Below are positions 34,502 through 47,147 of a DNA stretch of 64,000 nucleotides, one piece after another. The stretch spans positions 44,838,291 through 44,902,290 of the forward strand of contig NC_023756.2 in the NCBI RefSeq assembly GCF_000499845.2. The letters are read 5' to 3'. Each line of letters begins with the position of its first letter. Position 1 is the stretch's first letter. This DNA is from Phaseolus vulgaris (Eukaryota; Streptophyta; Magnoliopsida; Fabales; Fabaceae). The position numbers were made by a program, and so were the translations under genes. Under the pieces are notes generated by a model. It did no database searches. It saw nothing but the letters and a program-made list of their open reading frames with translations, and was not told the DNA's origin.

Positions 34502-37500
34502 ATGGCGAGAGAGGCTTTCATTTTGAAGGAAAGCGCATTGTTATCTCTCAGAGCATTGAAGAGCTTGTTGACGTTGATATGTGCGGCTGCTATGCTGCTG
34601 CTGTTGCCGTTCAGAGGGCCGAGGAGGGTGTCCCCGGCCGAGAAACCTGGCAGCAAGGAGGAATGCCACCGGAAAGGTGCAACGGTATGCATGCCGGCCA
34701 AGATGGTGGCAAGGAAAAGTGGTGTTGGTTTGGTGGTGGCAAGGAGGGAATTGGCCGTAAGGAGGGTGGTGGAGGATGATGATCAAAGGTGTGTGAGGGA
34801 GTATTGGATTTTGGGAACCAAAAGGGGTGACACCATTTTCACACAATGTTGGACACCACTTTATCATAAGATCAGGTAGATATCAAGAAATTTTAATTTG
34901 TTAGAACAATACTCATTACATTAAGAAAAGTTTAAAAGTTCCTTCGGATTATGGATGATTAATTCATATAGTTCCATAATACTTTTTAATCTAAATGATA
35001 GCCTCATAATGATAACCATAATAAGAGCATACATATGTATTAATGATATATCCATGGTTCTTTAGACGTTTGATGTTGATGTTTTATCTTGCGCATTGTT
35101 AAATTTCATTTCCTGAAACCAAAGGTATTCAAGTATAGCATAACATGCACAATTTCTACTCCAAACGTTTTTTTTTCCTGTTTTTAAGGACACTTTACCT
35201 ATTTATTCCTTCAGATTATTCCCCTTTCCCTCACCCCATCCTTAACACTATTTTCCTTTCTTTCTGATAGAGATTGGACAGCTAAAATAGGTTACCTACT
35301 TTGTGCAGGGGACTCGTTCTTCTTCTGCATGGTCTTAATGAACACAGGTTAGTAATTTATGTAAGGGTAATAATGTTCTTTCTCACACCCCCTTATGGGG
35401 TGAGTTGGAGAAAGATAGAAAGGAAAGAAAAAATAGAAAGTGAGATGTTTATTTCTATCTCTAAAGCCTTTCAGATTTTATATTGCTTCTTTGTTTTCCT
35501 GAAGCCATCCCCATTATTCTCTGACAGTAGCAGATATAGTGATTTTGCAAAGCAGCTGAATGCTAATGGCTACAAAGTTTATGGGATGGATTGGAGTGGT
35601 AAGTATGAAGCCAATTCTAATTTATGAGCAAGCATTAATTGTGGAGGAATTGGTAGTGATTCATGTTCTTGTCTGTGTATCACTGGCATGAGGATCATGG
35701 AATAAATTTTTAGCATACTTGATATTCTGCTTCGTCTATACATTATTATTTTTTATTCATTGCTATAAGGAGGATTCACCCATATCTGCTGTTTCTACAA
35801 AATAATTCAGTTCTTGCTGTCAGTAGTGTGATGGTGAAACTGTGAAGAAAACTTACTTCTAACAAATTTATGTCATTCTTTATATTTATCTTATTCCATT
35901 GGATTATAGAAGACATGTCTTCAACATGTCTTCTTTTTATTTAATACTTTAGCTGTCACCATTCTTCTTCAACATGCATGTATGTTTGGATGTTGCAGGG
36001 CTAAGTTATTTGGATGCTTATTTGTGCGATAAAGTAACATGTGAAGCTCCTGTTTATGAGTAAGCTTATTATCTGTGCGTGTTGCGTCTGGCTTGTTTAA
36101 GAATATAATAGCTCAATCATTAACTCAGAGTCTGACAATAAATGGATTTTAGGTTGACAGTTGAACATTACTACAAATAAATCACAGAATTCTTCTATGC
36201 ATAGGTGTTTTTGCCCTTTATTTTCTTTTATGGAGATTTTGTTTGTTCATTTGAGGTTGGTGTGGTCATTTTCATAAGCATGTGCTTGATGTTTTTCTCT
36301 TGGTTGGAAGGCACACCCCTAGAGGGTCCTCCAAGAGAAGGACACCGGTACATGCCATTGATTGTGTATCACATCTTATCGTACCAACTACAGTTTTTTT
36401 TACCACTAGGAATTAGATTAGGATCTGACTTTAAATTAAGACAAATTACTTGCTTAAATCTTACTTGTTCAGTTTTTCACTGAGTTAAGTTCCCTATTGA
36501 TCTATCATGAAAAAACTTGAATTCTTTACTTTATAATCTAGTATATTGTGTTCTATTCTACTCATATGTCTCTTTCATTTCTAATATTAACCTGTTTTTT
36601 TTCTGCTAATCGTTACACTTCTGTAGGACATGGTGGAAGTGATGGGCTACATGCATATGTCCATTCTCTTGATGATGCTGTTTCTGATATGGTATGTTCT
36701 AGAACCTATAACTATTTTGTAGGATATTGTCTAAGTAAAAGAAGCCGTGGTGTATATGCATTGAGTCTGCATAAATTACCTATGTTCTGATATACACTAT
36801 TTCATTTTTTTATAAACAGAAAGTATTTCTTGAGAAGATTCTTAATGAAAATCATGGGCTTCCATGTTTCTGCTATGGACACTCAACAGGTGCAGCCATT
36901 ATTCTTAAGGTGGGTATTCTATTAAGAGCTTAATTTCTATGTGGTTTTCACACTGTCAACAAATATTAAATCACATGTGATTTTTATGATAATTATTGTG
37001 GAAGTCAATAAAAGTACTATTCATGATAATTTCTGATTGGTTATCAATGTAAACAACTTTTACACTAATCAGTACACATGCTATGTATTCTTGTATTACA
37101 TTATTCATGAAGCTTACTCTAGGGGAAAAAAATTATCCAGGACCTGGTGACTACTAAATTGATTCAGCTTTTCACTGCTATATATATTGTAGGCACTGCT
37201 TGATCCAAAGGTTGAAACCAGCATAGTTGGTGCTACATTCACCTCACCAGCAGTTGGAGTGGAACCTTCTCATCCAATTTTGGTGGTTAGAATACCTTGC
37301 TTGTTGCATCCAAGTTATCTGATTATATAACACATACATTCTGACATCTTCATTTACATCAGAATATGTAAAGAGTTTAATGGTCATGCATTGACAGTAT
37401 AAAACAGTTTTCCATTATCAACTAATAAGAAATCACCATTGATATGACTTCTGGGTAGATTGTAAAAGTCAACAAACTTTGTTGGAAGGACATTTAATAG

Positions 37501-38140
37501 TATATAAGTTGGTGCAAAACTCACCTTATAAACCAGTTTTACAATGTTGAGTTAGGCTTAAAGTCCAGAATATAGTATCAGAGCCTTTTGATACATGATG
37601 ATTTGTGATCAAATAACAATGTAAATGGTTCTATACTGTCGATGCATAGCATATTTTCTTGAATTATAAAACATGGCATGCTTGCATATACATCATTGGA
37701 TAGAACCAATCTTCATCTCTATATTTTCTTCATGAAAGGCACTTGCACCTATGCTTTCATTTTTGCTGCCAACATATCAATGCAATTCTGCATATAAGAA
37801 GGGAATACCAGTCTGTAGAGATCCAGAGGCTCTACATGCAAAATATTCAGACCCTCTAGTATGTACTGGATCTCTGAGAATACGAACTGGCTATGAAATT
37901 CTTCGAATTACAAGCTACTTGCAACAAAATTTTGAAAAACTGAGAGTTCCCTTTCAAGTTCTCCACGGCACTGCTGATTCTGTTACTGATCCTGATGCTT
38001 CTCAAAAACTGTATGAAGAGGCATCCTCCACAGACAAAACTATCAAATTGTATGAAGGATTCTCACATGATCTCCTCTTTGAACCTGAACGAGAGGACAT
38101 CACTAGGGACATAATTCAATGGTTGAATAGTAGAATATGA
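34502..38140 (+). CDS. Monoacylglycerol-lipase-like alpha/beta hydrolase, seven exons
   Basis: Exons 34502-34875, 35309-35347, 35528-35598, 36627-36691, 36820-36909, 37193-37285, 37739-38140 give 377 residues. The family (Hydrolase_4, plant MAGL/caffeoylshikimate-esterase relatives) cleaves ester bonds of monoacylglycerols, lysophospholipids or phenolic esters; the substrate here cannot be told. The oxyanion motif HGLNEHS starts at His132. The nucleophile elbow GHSTG puts the catalytic serine at 205. Asp324 (in HGTADSVTDP) and His354 (in GFSHDLLFEP) complete the triad. Before the hydrolase domain lies about 120 residues with a hydrophobic stretch at about 18-38 (LKSLLTLICAAAMLLLLPF), suggesting a membrane anchor or targeting signal. 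This long N-terminus marks a subgroup. The first ATG after an upstream GTG was chosen. Intron 6 contains an LTR remnant. It converges on the DUF760 gene. Confidence 0.9.
35928..35954. repeat. Perfect 11-bp inverted repeat in hydrolase intron 3
   Basis: AGAAGACATGT and ACATGTCTTCT are separated by a five-base loop. Confidence 0.8.
37480..37585 (+). mobile_element. TRIM LTR remnant in hydrolase intron 6
   Basis: It starts TGTTGGAAGGACATTTAATA and lacks the CCCACATCG segment found at 197. It runs to TAGGCTTAAAGTCCAG and continues into TAGTATCAGAGCC, a well-kept initiator-tRNA-Met primer site. It is in the same orientation as the host gene. Confidence 0.65.
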
Positions 38141-39874
38141 AATGAGTTAGAGCAGTGAGAGAGAAGATACCATGGAAATTTCAACCAAAGAAATTGAAAG
38201 ATTAGGAGTTTAGTGATCAATTTCATGGGTTGTAAGTAGGACGAAAAGCAAAACTTGAAGCCATGCAAAGTCATACTTTTTTGTATTGGAATCCTTAAAA
38301 TCGTTTATTGGTTAGGCAATTTTTTTTCATTATTCTTAATTATTGGTAACTGCCTTTTTATTTTGGTAAAAAAGCAATTGCTATATCAATTTTTTTAATA
38401 GAAAAACTATTTATATATATATACTATTTTTCCAAAAATCAATATTTTTTTATCACTTATTATATTTAAATATGATATTTACATATTTTGAGTTAATTAA
38501 TATTGTGAAAACATAATTTCAACTAAATAGAAGTAATCATTACTTTACAAATTGGTTTTGAATGGTTGAGTTAATCACTCTTAGAATGATATTAGAAGAA
38601 ATCTTATTCTTCACTTCCAAGTGAGTATTGGTTAAACCAAATTCATGGATTAAGTTCAATGAATCTTTTAAAAGAAAAACGAACTCACCGAAGTCCTTAA
38701 TTCGAAACTATTAAAGAGGATAATTATTTAATAATATATTAGTTGTGTCTAGATATTTTAAAGTTTAAAACTATACTTCAAATATAGCTAGTATATATAA
38801 CTCACAAATTCTCAGTTTGTTTTTCTATTGGTTGCTGAATTATTAGCCAAGTTATATAAACAATATTTTCTTAACTTTATATAAAACGGAGAATTCATTT
38901 CACATTTCCTTTAACACAGTTAGTTTTAAGTGAGATTTGAGTATTTTTTATTTTAAAAATTATATTCAATAAAAGCAATAATTACAAATATTGTTAATAA
39001 TTGTTTATAAACAAATGTAGTTTTCCGATTTCCTGAGTGTCTTTCACGAGTGTAACCGATGCAATTAAACTCTGTCAGATTCATAATTTGGCCTAATAAC
39101 CAACCAATATAGTTGATTAATTGGGAACAAAGTTGGTTCTAAAAGGGGTAACTCGACACAAAACAACCACTTTGGTACTTGAATTGATAACTTGTGAGGA
39201 GATTTAATCTGAACAGATTGTATCATTTTATTTAAAAGAGAAAAAAAAAGAGTTAGGAATGAATGCCAGATCTACACTTACTCTCTTCCATATTCAATGT
39301 AATCTTGATCTTCAAAGCAACTTGCAAAGAGAATAAGCACAAATACACTATCCTCAGATTAAGCATATAGTTTATTCATGATCTAGAAGAGTGTGTTATT
39401 ACACTAATACACTATCCTGTGTGCTGAATGATTTTATTTTATTTTCCAGAAAAGAAAATAGTGTTAGTATAGAAAAAAAAGCAGCTACTAGTTAACATTA
39501 CTTGATAAGATAACAAAAGGAGAAAAAACCACACAAGTAGTATAACATTCTCGCAACTTTAACAATCTTGGTCATGAATTGTGTATCCTTCCATTCGTTA
39601 AAAATTGATAAAATGTACATCTAACTAAAATAAACCTTGAAGTCAGACACTTTACATGAAACCATCCTTGTTATAATTGTTCCAGAGTCAATCGTAATTT
39701 GAATTTTGTCAGGTCTACATCGGTTGTTTCAATAAAAATCACGACAACAAAGAATAACCAAATGCGAAAAAATATAATAACCAGATCAATTCTTATTATG
39801 ATTAAACAGGTTGAAAACATTAGTACTTCAGTCCATATAGAATTTGTCATGTGATGCATGGGAGTGAGCAGAAC
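38141..39874. other. Convergent intergenic region
   Basis: It contains the 3' ends of the hydrolase (+) and the DUF760 gene (-). The middle is AT-rich, with no gene or clear repeat. Confidence 0.5.
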
Positions 39875-42800
39875 TCAGTTCAGGACAAAATGATACCTTG
39901 CGTCAACGTAGCTCTCAACATCCCACAGAAAAGAACCAAAAGTAACAGCTTCTAGAACAAGTCTCTTCAAGCTACCAAAGCTGATTTTGATGCTCTCATC
40001 CTTCGAAGAATCGATTACCCCCTCTGGTGTAACAACAATTTCATCAGGTCTTCCGAACAATGCTTCAGTGTGCTTCTCAATTATGCTGAGAGACTCTTTA
40101 GATCTTAGTGTTGCGTATCTCTGTAATGTGTCAGTATCAAAGGACATCACATAGGTACGCAACCTGGAGACTTTTGAACCGTAACCAAATCCCCCTGAGC
40201 TGATGCTACCACCAGGCAAATTAGAAATTTCAGGATGAGACATAACATGAGAAGGGCTCTTTCCACCGCTGATTCCTGATTCGTCAATAACAGTTTGTTG
40301 AATGCTATTCTCTTCTGCCACATTAGGAAGAATCTTCATTGTCTTCTCCAGCTGGTACCTTTGGACAACCCGCTTAAGAAAGTACCCATACATTATTGAA
40401 GCTGCATAGACCTGCCCAACTCTGATTTTGCTGATCTGAGCAACAGATGTTGAATCCCCTAAACGGCTGCCCAAAATGAGAGCCAAGTGGTTTTGGATCA
40501 TCTCGTAGGCTTCAGGTGAGTGAAGCTCCTCAATTTTCCATCTTCACTTGGCCATGAATCAACCCGACCAGATTGGTTTGGGGTTAAGGAGGGTATCAGA
40601 GAAATATCGGCATCCATAAACTTTTGCACCACCAAAGCATACAATATCTCTTCTAAAGCTGTTTTCCTTTCCTTAGCCTTAACCTCAGCAATTCTCCTGG
40701 AAAATTTTGAAAGCTAGTGCAGTGGTCAACATCTCCTTTTATTAAGATAAAAACACACCTCGTAGTCCCTTATAATTACTAAAACAATTTCAGATAGAAA
40801 ACAGCAACCAAAACAAAGAAACATAATTCCAACATAATGATTTTATTGTACTAACATAAAATTTTATGCTGGATTCAAAGTAAACACAATCAAATCCAAA
40901 AAAAAAAATCAACGAATATTGCATGAATAGCAGTTCCACAAGTAAATTCAATTCTATCAAATCATTACGCTTATTATGAGAGGAGACAGACAATATTTCT
41001 CAACCAAACAGTTACTTCAAATCATTTAGATATGATATATTCACGAAACTCAAACTTCACACAAGATAAAAAAAAGAGCGCCATTTCTAAGCAAACAAAT
41101 GCCTTACTTTCATAAGTATTTCTTGCACTAATGATTAATGCTTCCTTAAAACACTCCCTGCCCCTCCACCAAAAAAATCTTAAAAATATAAAAATGAACC
41201 TGTCAATCTGATAAAGTAATAATTCCAAGCAAGAGTAATCTACTGATCTTATATCAGTCAAGATATTATCTTCAGAAAGTTATTGGAGGCCCTGATGAGA
41301 TGAGTAGATCACATGGTGTCTAAGCCTCATGGGAGAGGTAGATGGAAAGCCAAGGACATTGAAAGAAATTATTAAAAGGGATTTTATGGTGAATAATATC
41401 CCTAGGAAATTGGTTTTTAACTAAACCGAATGACATTGTGTAATTTGTGTAGCCGATCTCATCAGCAAAATAACTTTTTTGTTGTTATTATTATCAGATA
41501 TTATCTTCAGTATTTTTTCCAAATTACAATCAAGAATATGGATGTATAGCTCTAAAAAGGACATAAAATTAAAAGTATAAAAAAGATACTTGAATATTTA
41601 TAAATAAAGGGGAAAAATGCACTGGTGCTTCAAAGGAGAAGACACAAATACAAAGATTCCTATGTTGAATTCCAAACGTTGAATTACTGACATTTGGACT
41701 GAGCCAAACTAGTAAATATACTTGAAAATATTTGCTTATCCATAAGAGTAATATGTAGCATCAACCAGTTAAGGGGCCTAATCCAATGCAAGAGTGGGGA
41801 AATATAATTTCTGTGTATATATGGATTATAGATTGCTTATTCTTTTTAAAAAAATTACTAAATAATATGAAACTATCTTCCAGATTTATCAGAAGCATAT
41901 GGTCATAAAACACACTTAGAAGAGTATCAGATATCAAGTATAAAGCAAACCTGTACAGAACTAAATCAGTGCCTGAAGCAGGAGGCTCTCTCTTTTGATT
42001 ATCACCATCAATATCAGTTTGGAATTGCTCAAGTTGCCGCTCTACTGCAGCAGGCACAAGATGTGGATGACTCATTAAAATCTGAGAGAGAAACTGCCCG
42101 ATTGGAGACTCCAGTTTAAGTGGAGCAACATTGGAACTTGGTTCAGATGACTCTGGAAACGATGATGTAGCTCTAACTACAAAACCCCTTTTACTTCCAA
42201 CAGAGTGTCTCCCATGACATTGCTTGGAGATGGAGACAGATACAGAAGTGCTCAACTGCCAACCACCAAGGACACTCAGAAAGCAAATAACTAATGCCCA
42301 AAACCTCTTATATGCAACAAAAATAAAATAAATAATAACAATAATAACTATTTGACAAAATCAAATCCAACCGTATAACTCATGCAAGCCAAAAACACTA
42401 GACAGATGACAAGGCTAGAGAAGAGACATCACAAGTTCACAATCAAACAAGAGAAAACCTCCAAATATAATTTGTGCAAGATTCAACGAATCATTAAGTA
42501 ACTATCAGATAAACTTTCTCGATTAGTACTTGAAGAAGAAGAAAATAGGACAAATTAATTAAAATTCTCTCGTAAATTAAAATATATTTATGCACAGGTT
42601 AAAATTAGCTTTAGAAGCACTTTTGTAGTAAAAGTTTGAACTGCATAAATTGATTTTAGCTCATGAGAGAAGTTTAATTTCTGTAATAAAAGATGAAGCA
42701 CGGTAAGTTGATTTTAGCTTACAAGACAGATTTAATTCGATTTATCTTTCACTTTTCAGCTACAGGATAAGTTTGCCAAACAAAACCTAAACAGCAAATT

Positions 42801-43167
42801 CTCATAAGAAAAACACACTACTCATATTTTCTCTTCCCCTACAGCAAGCTAAAGCCCCAACACAACACGTTGTGTTCAACTAAAAATCAATGAAAAGGAG
42901 CAACAAAACACGCTAAGCTGTGAGAAATAAATAAATTGAAATGCAGTTTATGAAAATCACTACTCTCATAAGCGACAACAAGCATTTCTAGCTAACACAA
43001 ATCATAATCCAAAAAATTAAATAAAAAATAAATAATCGATTGAATACCTTAGTGGAGAAGGCAAGATTGGAAGGGAAGGCGAATGCGGAAGGTCTTCCGA
43101 GGAAAACCGCCGGCCGAGACAGAGCGGACGGTGGTGTGAGGACAGTAGCCGTCGCAGCCGCTTCCAT
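39875..43167 (-). CDS. UV-B-induced protein At3g17800-like (DUF760), frameshifted in exon 3
   Basis: Minus-strand exons: 43167-43048, 42255-41951, 40696-39875. The N-terminus is Ala/Ser/Thr-rich and looks like a plastid transit peptide. The body matches the chloroplast DUF760 family represented by Arabidopsis At3g17800, whose biochemical role is unknown. Recognised pieces include EILYALVVQKFMDADISLIP, HLALILGSRLGD, VGQVYAASIMYGYFLKRV, IIEKHTEALFG and the C-terminal FLWDVESYVDARYHFVLN. Coding length is 1247 nt, one short of a multiple of three. The frame is right up to GGA AAA TTG near 40530. The family continuation (EELHSPEAYE) is then one base out, so the literal frame stops at TGA 40500-40498 after 207 residues instead of about 415. 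Either the allele is broken or one base was lost in sequencing. An in-frame ATG at 43296 would add 43 hydrophobic residues; I prefer 43167. Confidence 0.85.
41281..41500 (+). mobile_element. 3' end of a LINE retrotransposon in intron 2 of the DUF760 gene
   Basis: Read on the plus strand with frame changes, it encodes the tail common to plant L1-type ORF2 proteins: TLKEIIKRDFMVNNIPRKLV, then TE-HCVICVADLI with a stop replacing the usual Trp. It ends in a TTG-rich run (CTTTTTTGTTGTTATTATTA), the usual 3' end of these elements. It is antisense to the host gene and heavily truncated at the 5' side. Confidence 0.6.
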
Positions 43168-46100
43168 GGCAGCTCTGCGAAAGCGATGAACACGAAGTTG
43201 GATGAAGGAAGAAAAATGGATGAATAAAAGTGAATATAATATGAGAAATAAAATAAAATATATAATTAGAAATGAAGAAGATGAAGCATGGTCCATGCCT
43301 ACCTCTGACTAAGACGCAGGGGGTGTAAATAGAATCCAATACAAAGAAACAATAATAAATAACCCTAGAATAGAACCATTTATTGGTAATTAAAGAAAAA
43401 AAAAACACTTATATAATTTTTAACAAGTAATACTTATATTCTGAATTGAAGTAATACTTCTTTTAATTGTATTCTAATGTTTTTGCTAAACACATTTTAC
43501 ATTTCTATTTGTAATTTTTTTCTCTCTTCCTACTATTTCTTGTAATTTTTATTTTTTTTTCACTTTATCTATTCTATCATTTATTTATTTTCTTTCCGCC
43601 AAAATTTAGTCTAATATTGTTTAAGCGTGAGCTCAATGCTCTAAATACGTTTTTCATCTTTAATTTATCAAGACGTTTTTTAAAGATAAAATCATGATAA
43701 TACAGTGACCTATTTTATATACAAAATAGACAATATCTCAAATACACAGATGTTATCTTTTGTAACTTGAAACATTTTCAGATATTTTATTTCATTTTGC
43801 ATGTTTTCTATGTATATGGATGCTTGTTTTTTTCATTATGTTCTAATCTTTATATTGGTTGCTTCTATTTAATTTAACGTTTTATTTTTAAGGTTTTGTT
43901 AATTAATTATTTCTTGCAAATTTCTTAATTGTTGGTTATCGTTTTCAAAGTCATTTTGTTTTCTAGTTTTACAGTCTTTTATTTAAAAGAAGTATTTTGA
44001 AAACATTATTTAAATTATTATAAACGTGATTAATGAAGTTTATAGTATCTATTTATAGAAAATTTAGCATGTTTTGTCAATGTGTATATTGATGTAATGT
44101 ATTTTTGTAAATGTGACTTTTTATTATATATAAATTTAACATATATTACATAATGCGTTTTTTCAAGATGTGATTATATTGGTTTATGAAATTCTCCATT
44201 AACAGGAAACAAAAAAAATGTAAAGGCGAAAGAGAAAGAGAGATCAAAGACAAAATCTAAGGAAACATAAAACAAAACATCTATTATTATTCATCTAAAG
44301 TAAAAAAAAGTAAGGGTGTATATATACATGATGAAAACAAAAAAACAAATGAATAACTAAACAACATGTAACTGACTAACGTAACAAACTATTCATTAAG
44401 ATGGTATAGTCAACCTGTTAGAAAATTTGATATCTGATATACGAATAAAGTAGACAATTTTATATAAATAAAACAGTTTCAATAGTTTGACAACATACTA
44501 AACCGTCTAATAAAACTAAAGAAAATAGACCATATGATCAGACTGTATACACGAAGAAACATACTTGACAATCTAAAAGGGAAATCATCTATCTAAGATT
44601 AAACAGTCTAGCGAGAAATCATCTACACCAACTTCTACACACTAGATGATCCAGCAAGACACCGTCTACACCAAAACAACACGTTAAACAATGTTTATCC
44701 CCAAAGCATACAATCATGATCTATACCATAGGATAATTGTACAAGCTACAATAATCTTTCACTCAACAATTGTCCTTCTAGAATTGAACCGGTGACATTA
44801 ACTCTAATACTACTTGATGGATTGATCATTTATCATTGAAATAAAAGTTATAGTTGATAGCCAAGTGCTTGAACCTCAAATGATGAAAACATTAACTCCC
44901 TTCATGCGTGTGTACAAACTTAAGTTTTCCCTTTACACTTATAGAAATCTAGATAGCATCCATTCTTAACCAACCACCCAAAGAATAAAAGTTTTCTTTT
45001 AAAAAAATTTGACAATTTACAACATAGTTAAAGTATTTTATAAACTTAGGAATAGTGTAACACTTATTTATATACATCTCATTCTTTATTCATTAAAAAA
45101 TTCAAATCTTCTATAACATTGTAATTAGGAGCATATTTAATGAAAAGTCTTATTCTTTATAATATAACTCCTCTAATTTTTGCTCTAATAGTATTTTTCA
45201 ATTTGAAATCTTTAGTAAACTTTTGTTGGTTTCACAATTTAACTTTTGTTGGTAAACTATTAACAATAAAAAATAAATTATTTTAATTATTTAACTATGA
45301 TAATCAAACACACTAATTGTTTTGAAAGGATCAAATTAATGCTTAAAATATATAGACAAATTATAGATTTAAATATTTAATACTGACTCTTATCATATAT
45401 TAAAGTATATATAACCACCAAATTGTCTATTAATATGGTCCTAATTGTTAACTCACATATGTCATTATAGATTATTGCATATTCATTTAGTTCTTGGTGA
45501 GACTTCACCCTACTATTCAATACCTAAATTTTACACATACACAAAGATGTTACTTCCTCACTAAACATTTTTCAATAACCATTAATTCACTAAATATCAA
45601 CTTAATCTATAACATTGTCCAATTTCCACTAAAAAAAGTAATTGAAATAATAAAATATAATATGTATAACTTATTCATATGAATAGTAATACAATTTAAA
45701 AAATTATACAATGAAAATCACAAAAGTAAATTATTAAAATTAAGTTTCTTTTGGAAACGCTCAACACAATTAAAATTTGTTGAGGGAAATTGAACCATCA
45801 TGTATAAGAAATTTTTAACAAAGTCCATTAAAACTTGTCCCAAAATTGAACATCTTGAAAAAGGATTGTTACAAATAAAATGATTTATGTTAAACAATTA
45901 GAGGGGAATCTCAAAGATTAATGATTTTTTTTATTTATAACAAGTGAATAGTGAAAACATGTTGTTCAAAACCGATAAATAAAGTTGAACTATAAATCAA
46001 ATTTGGATATAAGTGTAATTAAATATAAATCATTAATAATTAATGACATTTAGCTTAATCACTAAACTTGCATATGAATTTATCAATCTATCAATGAGGT

Positions 46101-46453
46101 CAATTTTCAACAATTAAAAAAATTGATACTGATAAGATACTGATAAAATAATAAATAAAAATATCCACACACAACAATAATAAAAAAAACACTTACATGG
46201 GTTGTGAATTATGAAAGATATGCATGTGTTGGTCATTAGAGTGAAATTTATTATCTTTTATTAATTCAAGTATGTTTTCATTTTCTCTATTGCTAGTAGT
46301 TTTATTTTTGTGCTTAATTCTTTTCTAGTTTGAAAAATTGTGATTTAAACTTTGAATCTAGAATGTAATAACAAAAATATTATTTTTAAACACTTCACGG
46401 GTTATCTTTCTAGTAGTAAGGTGTGGTTCATGGATTGTTTTATATTTATTTTA
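43168..46453. other. Gene-free interval upstream of the DUF760 gene
   Basis: The first 150 bases are probably promoter and leader of the DUF760 gene. At about 44200-44960 a less AT-rich block contains GAACCGGTGACATTAACTCT followed by AATACTACTTGATGG. That resembles the minus-strand primer region of a retrotransposon, but no LTR pair could be defined. The rest is AT-rich with no gene. Confidence 0.45.
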
Positions 46454-47147
46454 GGTTTAATTACCTTTTTCGTCCCTATATTTATAGCCAATAGTCAATT
46501 TGGTACAGTAGTTTTAAAAAAATTCAATCTGGTCCTTAAGTTTTTTAAAATGTAATCAAAATGGTCCTTTCTGTTAAATATCACCAAACGGCATTAAGTG
46601 GTGCTTATGTGGCAGACACATGTAAGTTACGTGGATGGTGCTTGATTGCTCCATTGGTTGGATTCGCAATCCCTGGATCGCAATCCCTGGATCGCAATCG
46701 CTGCCCCTTCACTACCTCTGGACCGCACCACATAATCGCTCCTCCAAATCGACCATGGGAACGCAGCTCACCATCGTAACTCACGATCTTACCAAAGAAT
46801 CGAATGAGGGGAGCATTCCTCCGAATGGAATCGAAGCAGGGAAGCGCACCACAGAATCCAACCAGGGGAGCAATCCTTGTATCAGAAACCCTAAATCAGA
46901 AATTCGAAATTCCCAATTTGAATAACCTAAACCGTAATTAAGTATTCACCAAAGTAATATAAGCACCACGTACTTTACACGTGTCTGCCACATAAGCACC
47001 ACTTAACGCCGTTTGGTGATATTTAACAGAAATGACCATTTTGAATACATTTTAAAAAACTTAGGGACCAAATTGAATTTTTTAAAAACCACGGTACCAA
47101 ATTGACTATTGACTATAAATATAGGGACGAAAAAAAGTAATTAAACC
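46454..47147. mobile_element. Mutator-like element with 9-bp target duplication
   Basis: The element is 694 bp. Its long terminal inverted repeats (about 180 bp: 46454-46634 and about 46969-47147) begin GGTTTAATTAC and contain CGTCCCTATATTTATAG and ATCACCAAACGGC. It is flanked by identical 9-mers TTTATTTTA at 46445-46453 and 47148-47156. Nine-base duplications and long inverted repeats are hallmarks of the Mutator superfamily. The interior (about 46635-46968) is clearly more GC-rich than its surroundings and contains a short tandem repeat (CTGGATCGCAATCC near 46665-46700). It has no transposase. Confidence 0.85.

Noticed and set aside
34318..34701. 127-codon minus-strand ORF at the start of the hydrolase gene
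   Set aside because: It reads through the CT-rich repeat as poly-Arg and opposes a supported exon.
35999..36340. Possible extra exons of the hydrolase gene (after TTGCAG at 36000; GCACACCCC at 36311)
   Set aside because: They are open for a short stretch, but the conserved protein joins DWSG directly to HGGSDG across this intron, so they are not needed.
44200..44960. Possible minus-strand LTR element with a decayed primer site
   Set aside because: Only the primer-like phrase is suggestive. LTR borders could not be placed.
46561..46925. Two overlapping small ORFs inside the Mutator-like element
   Set aside because: There is no recognisable domain. They are best explained as open frames in GC-richer cargo of the element.
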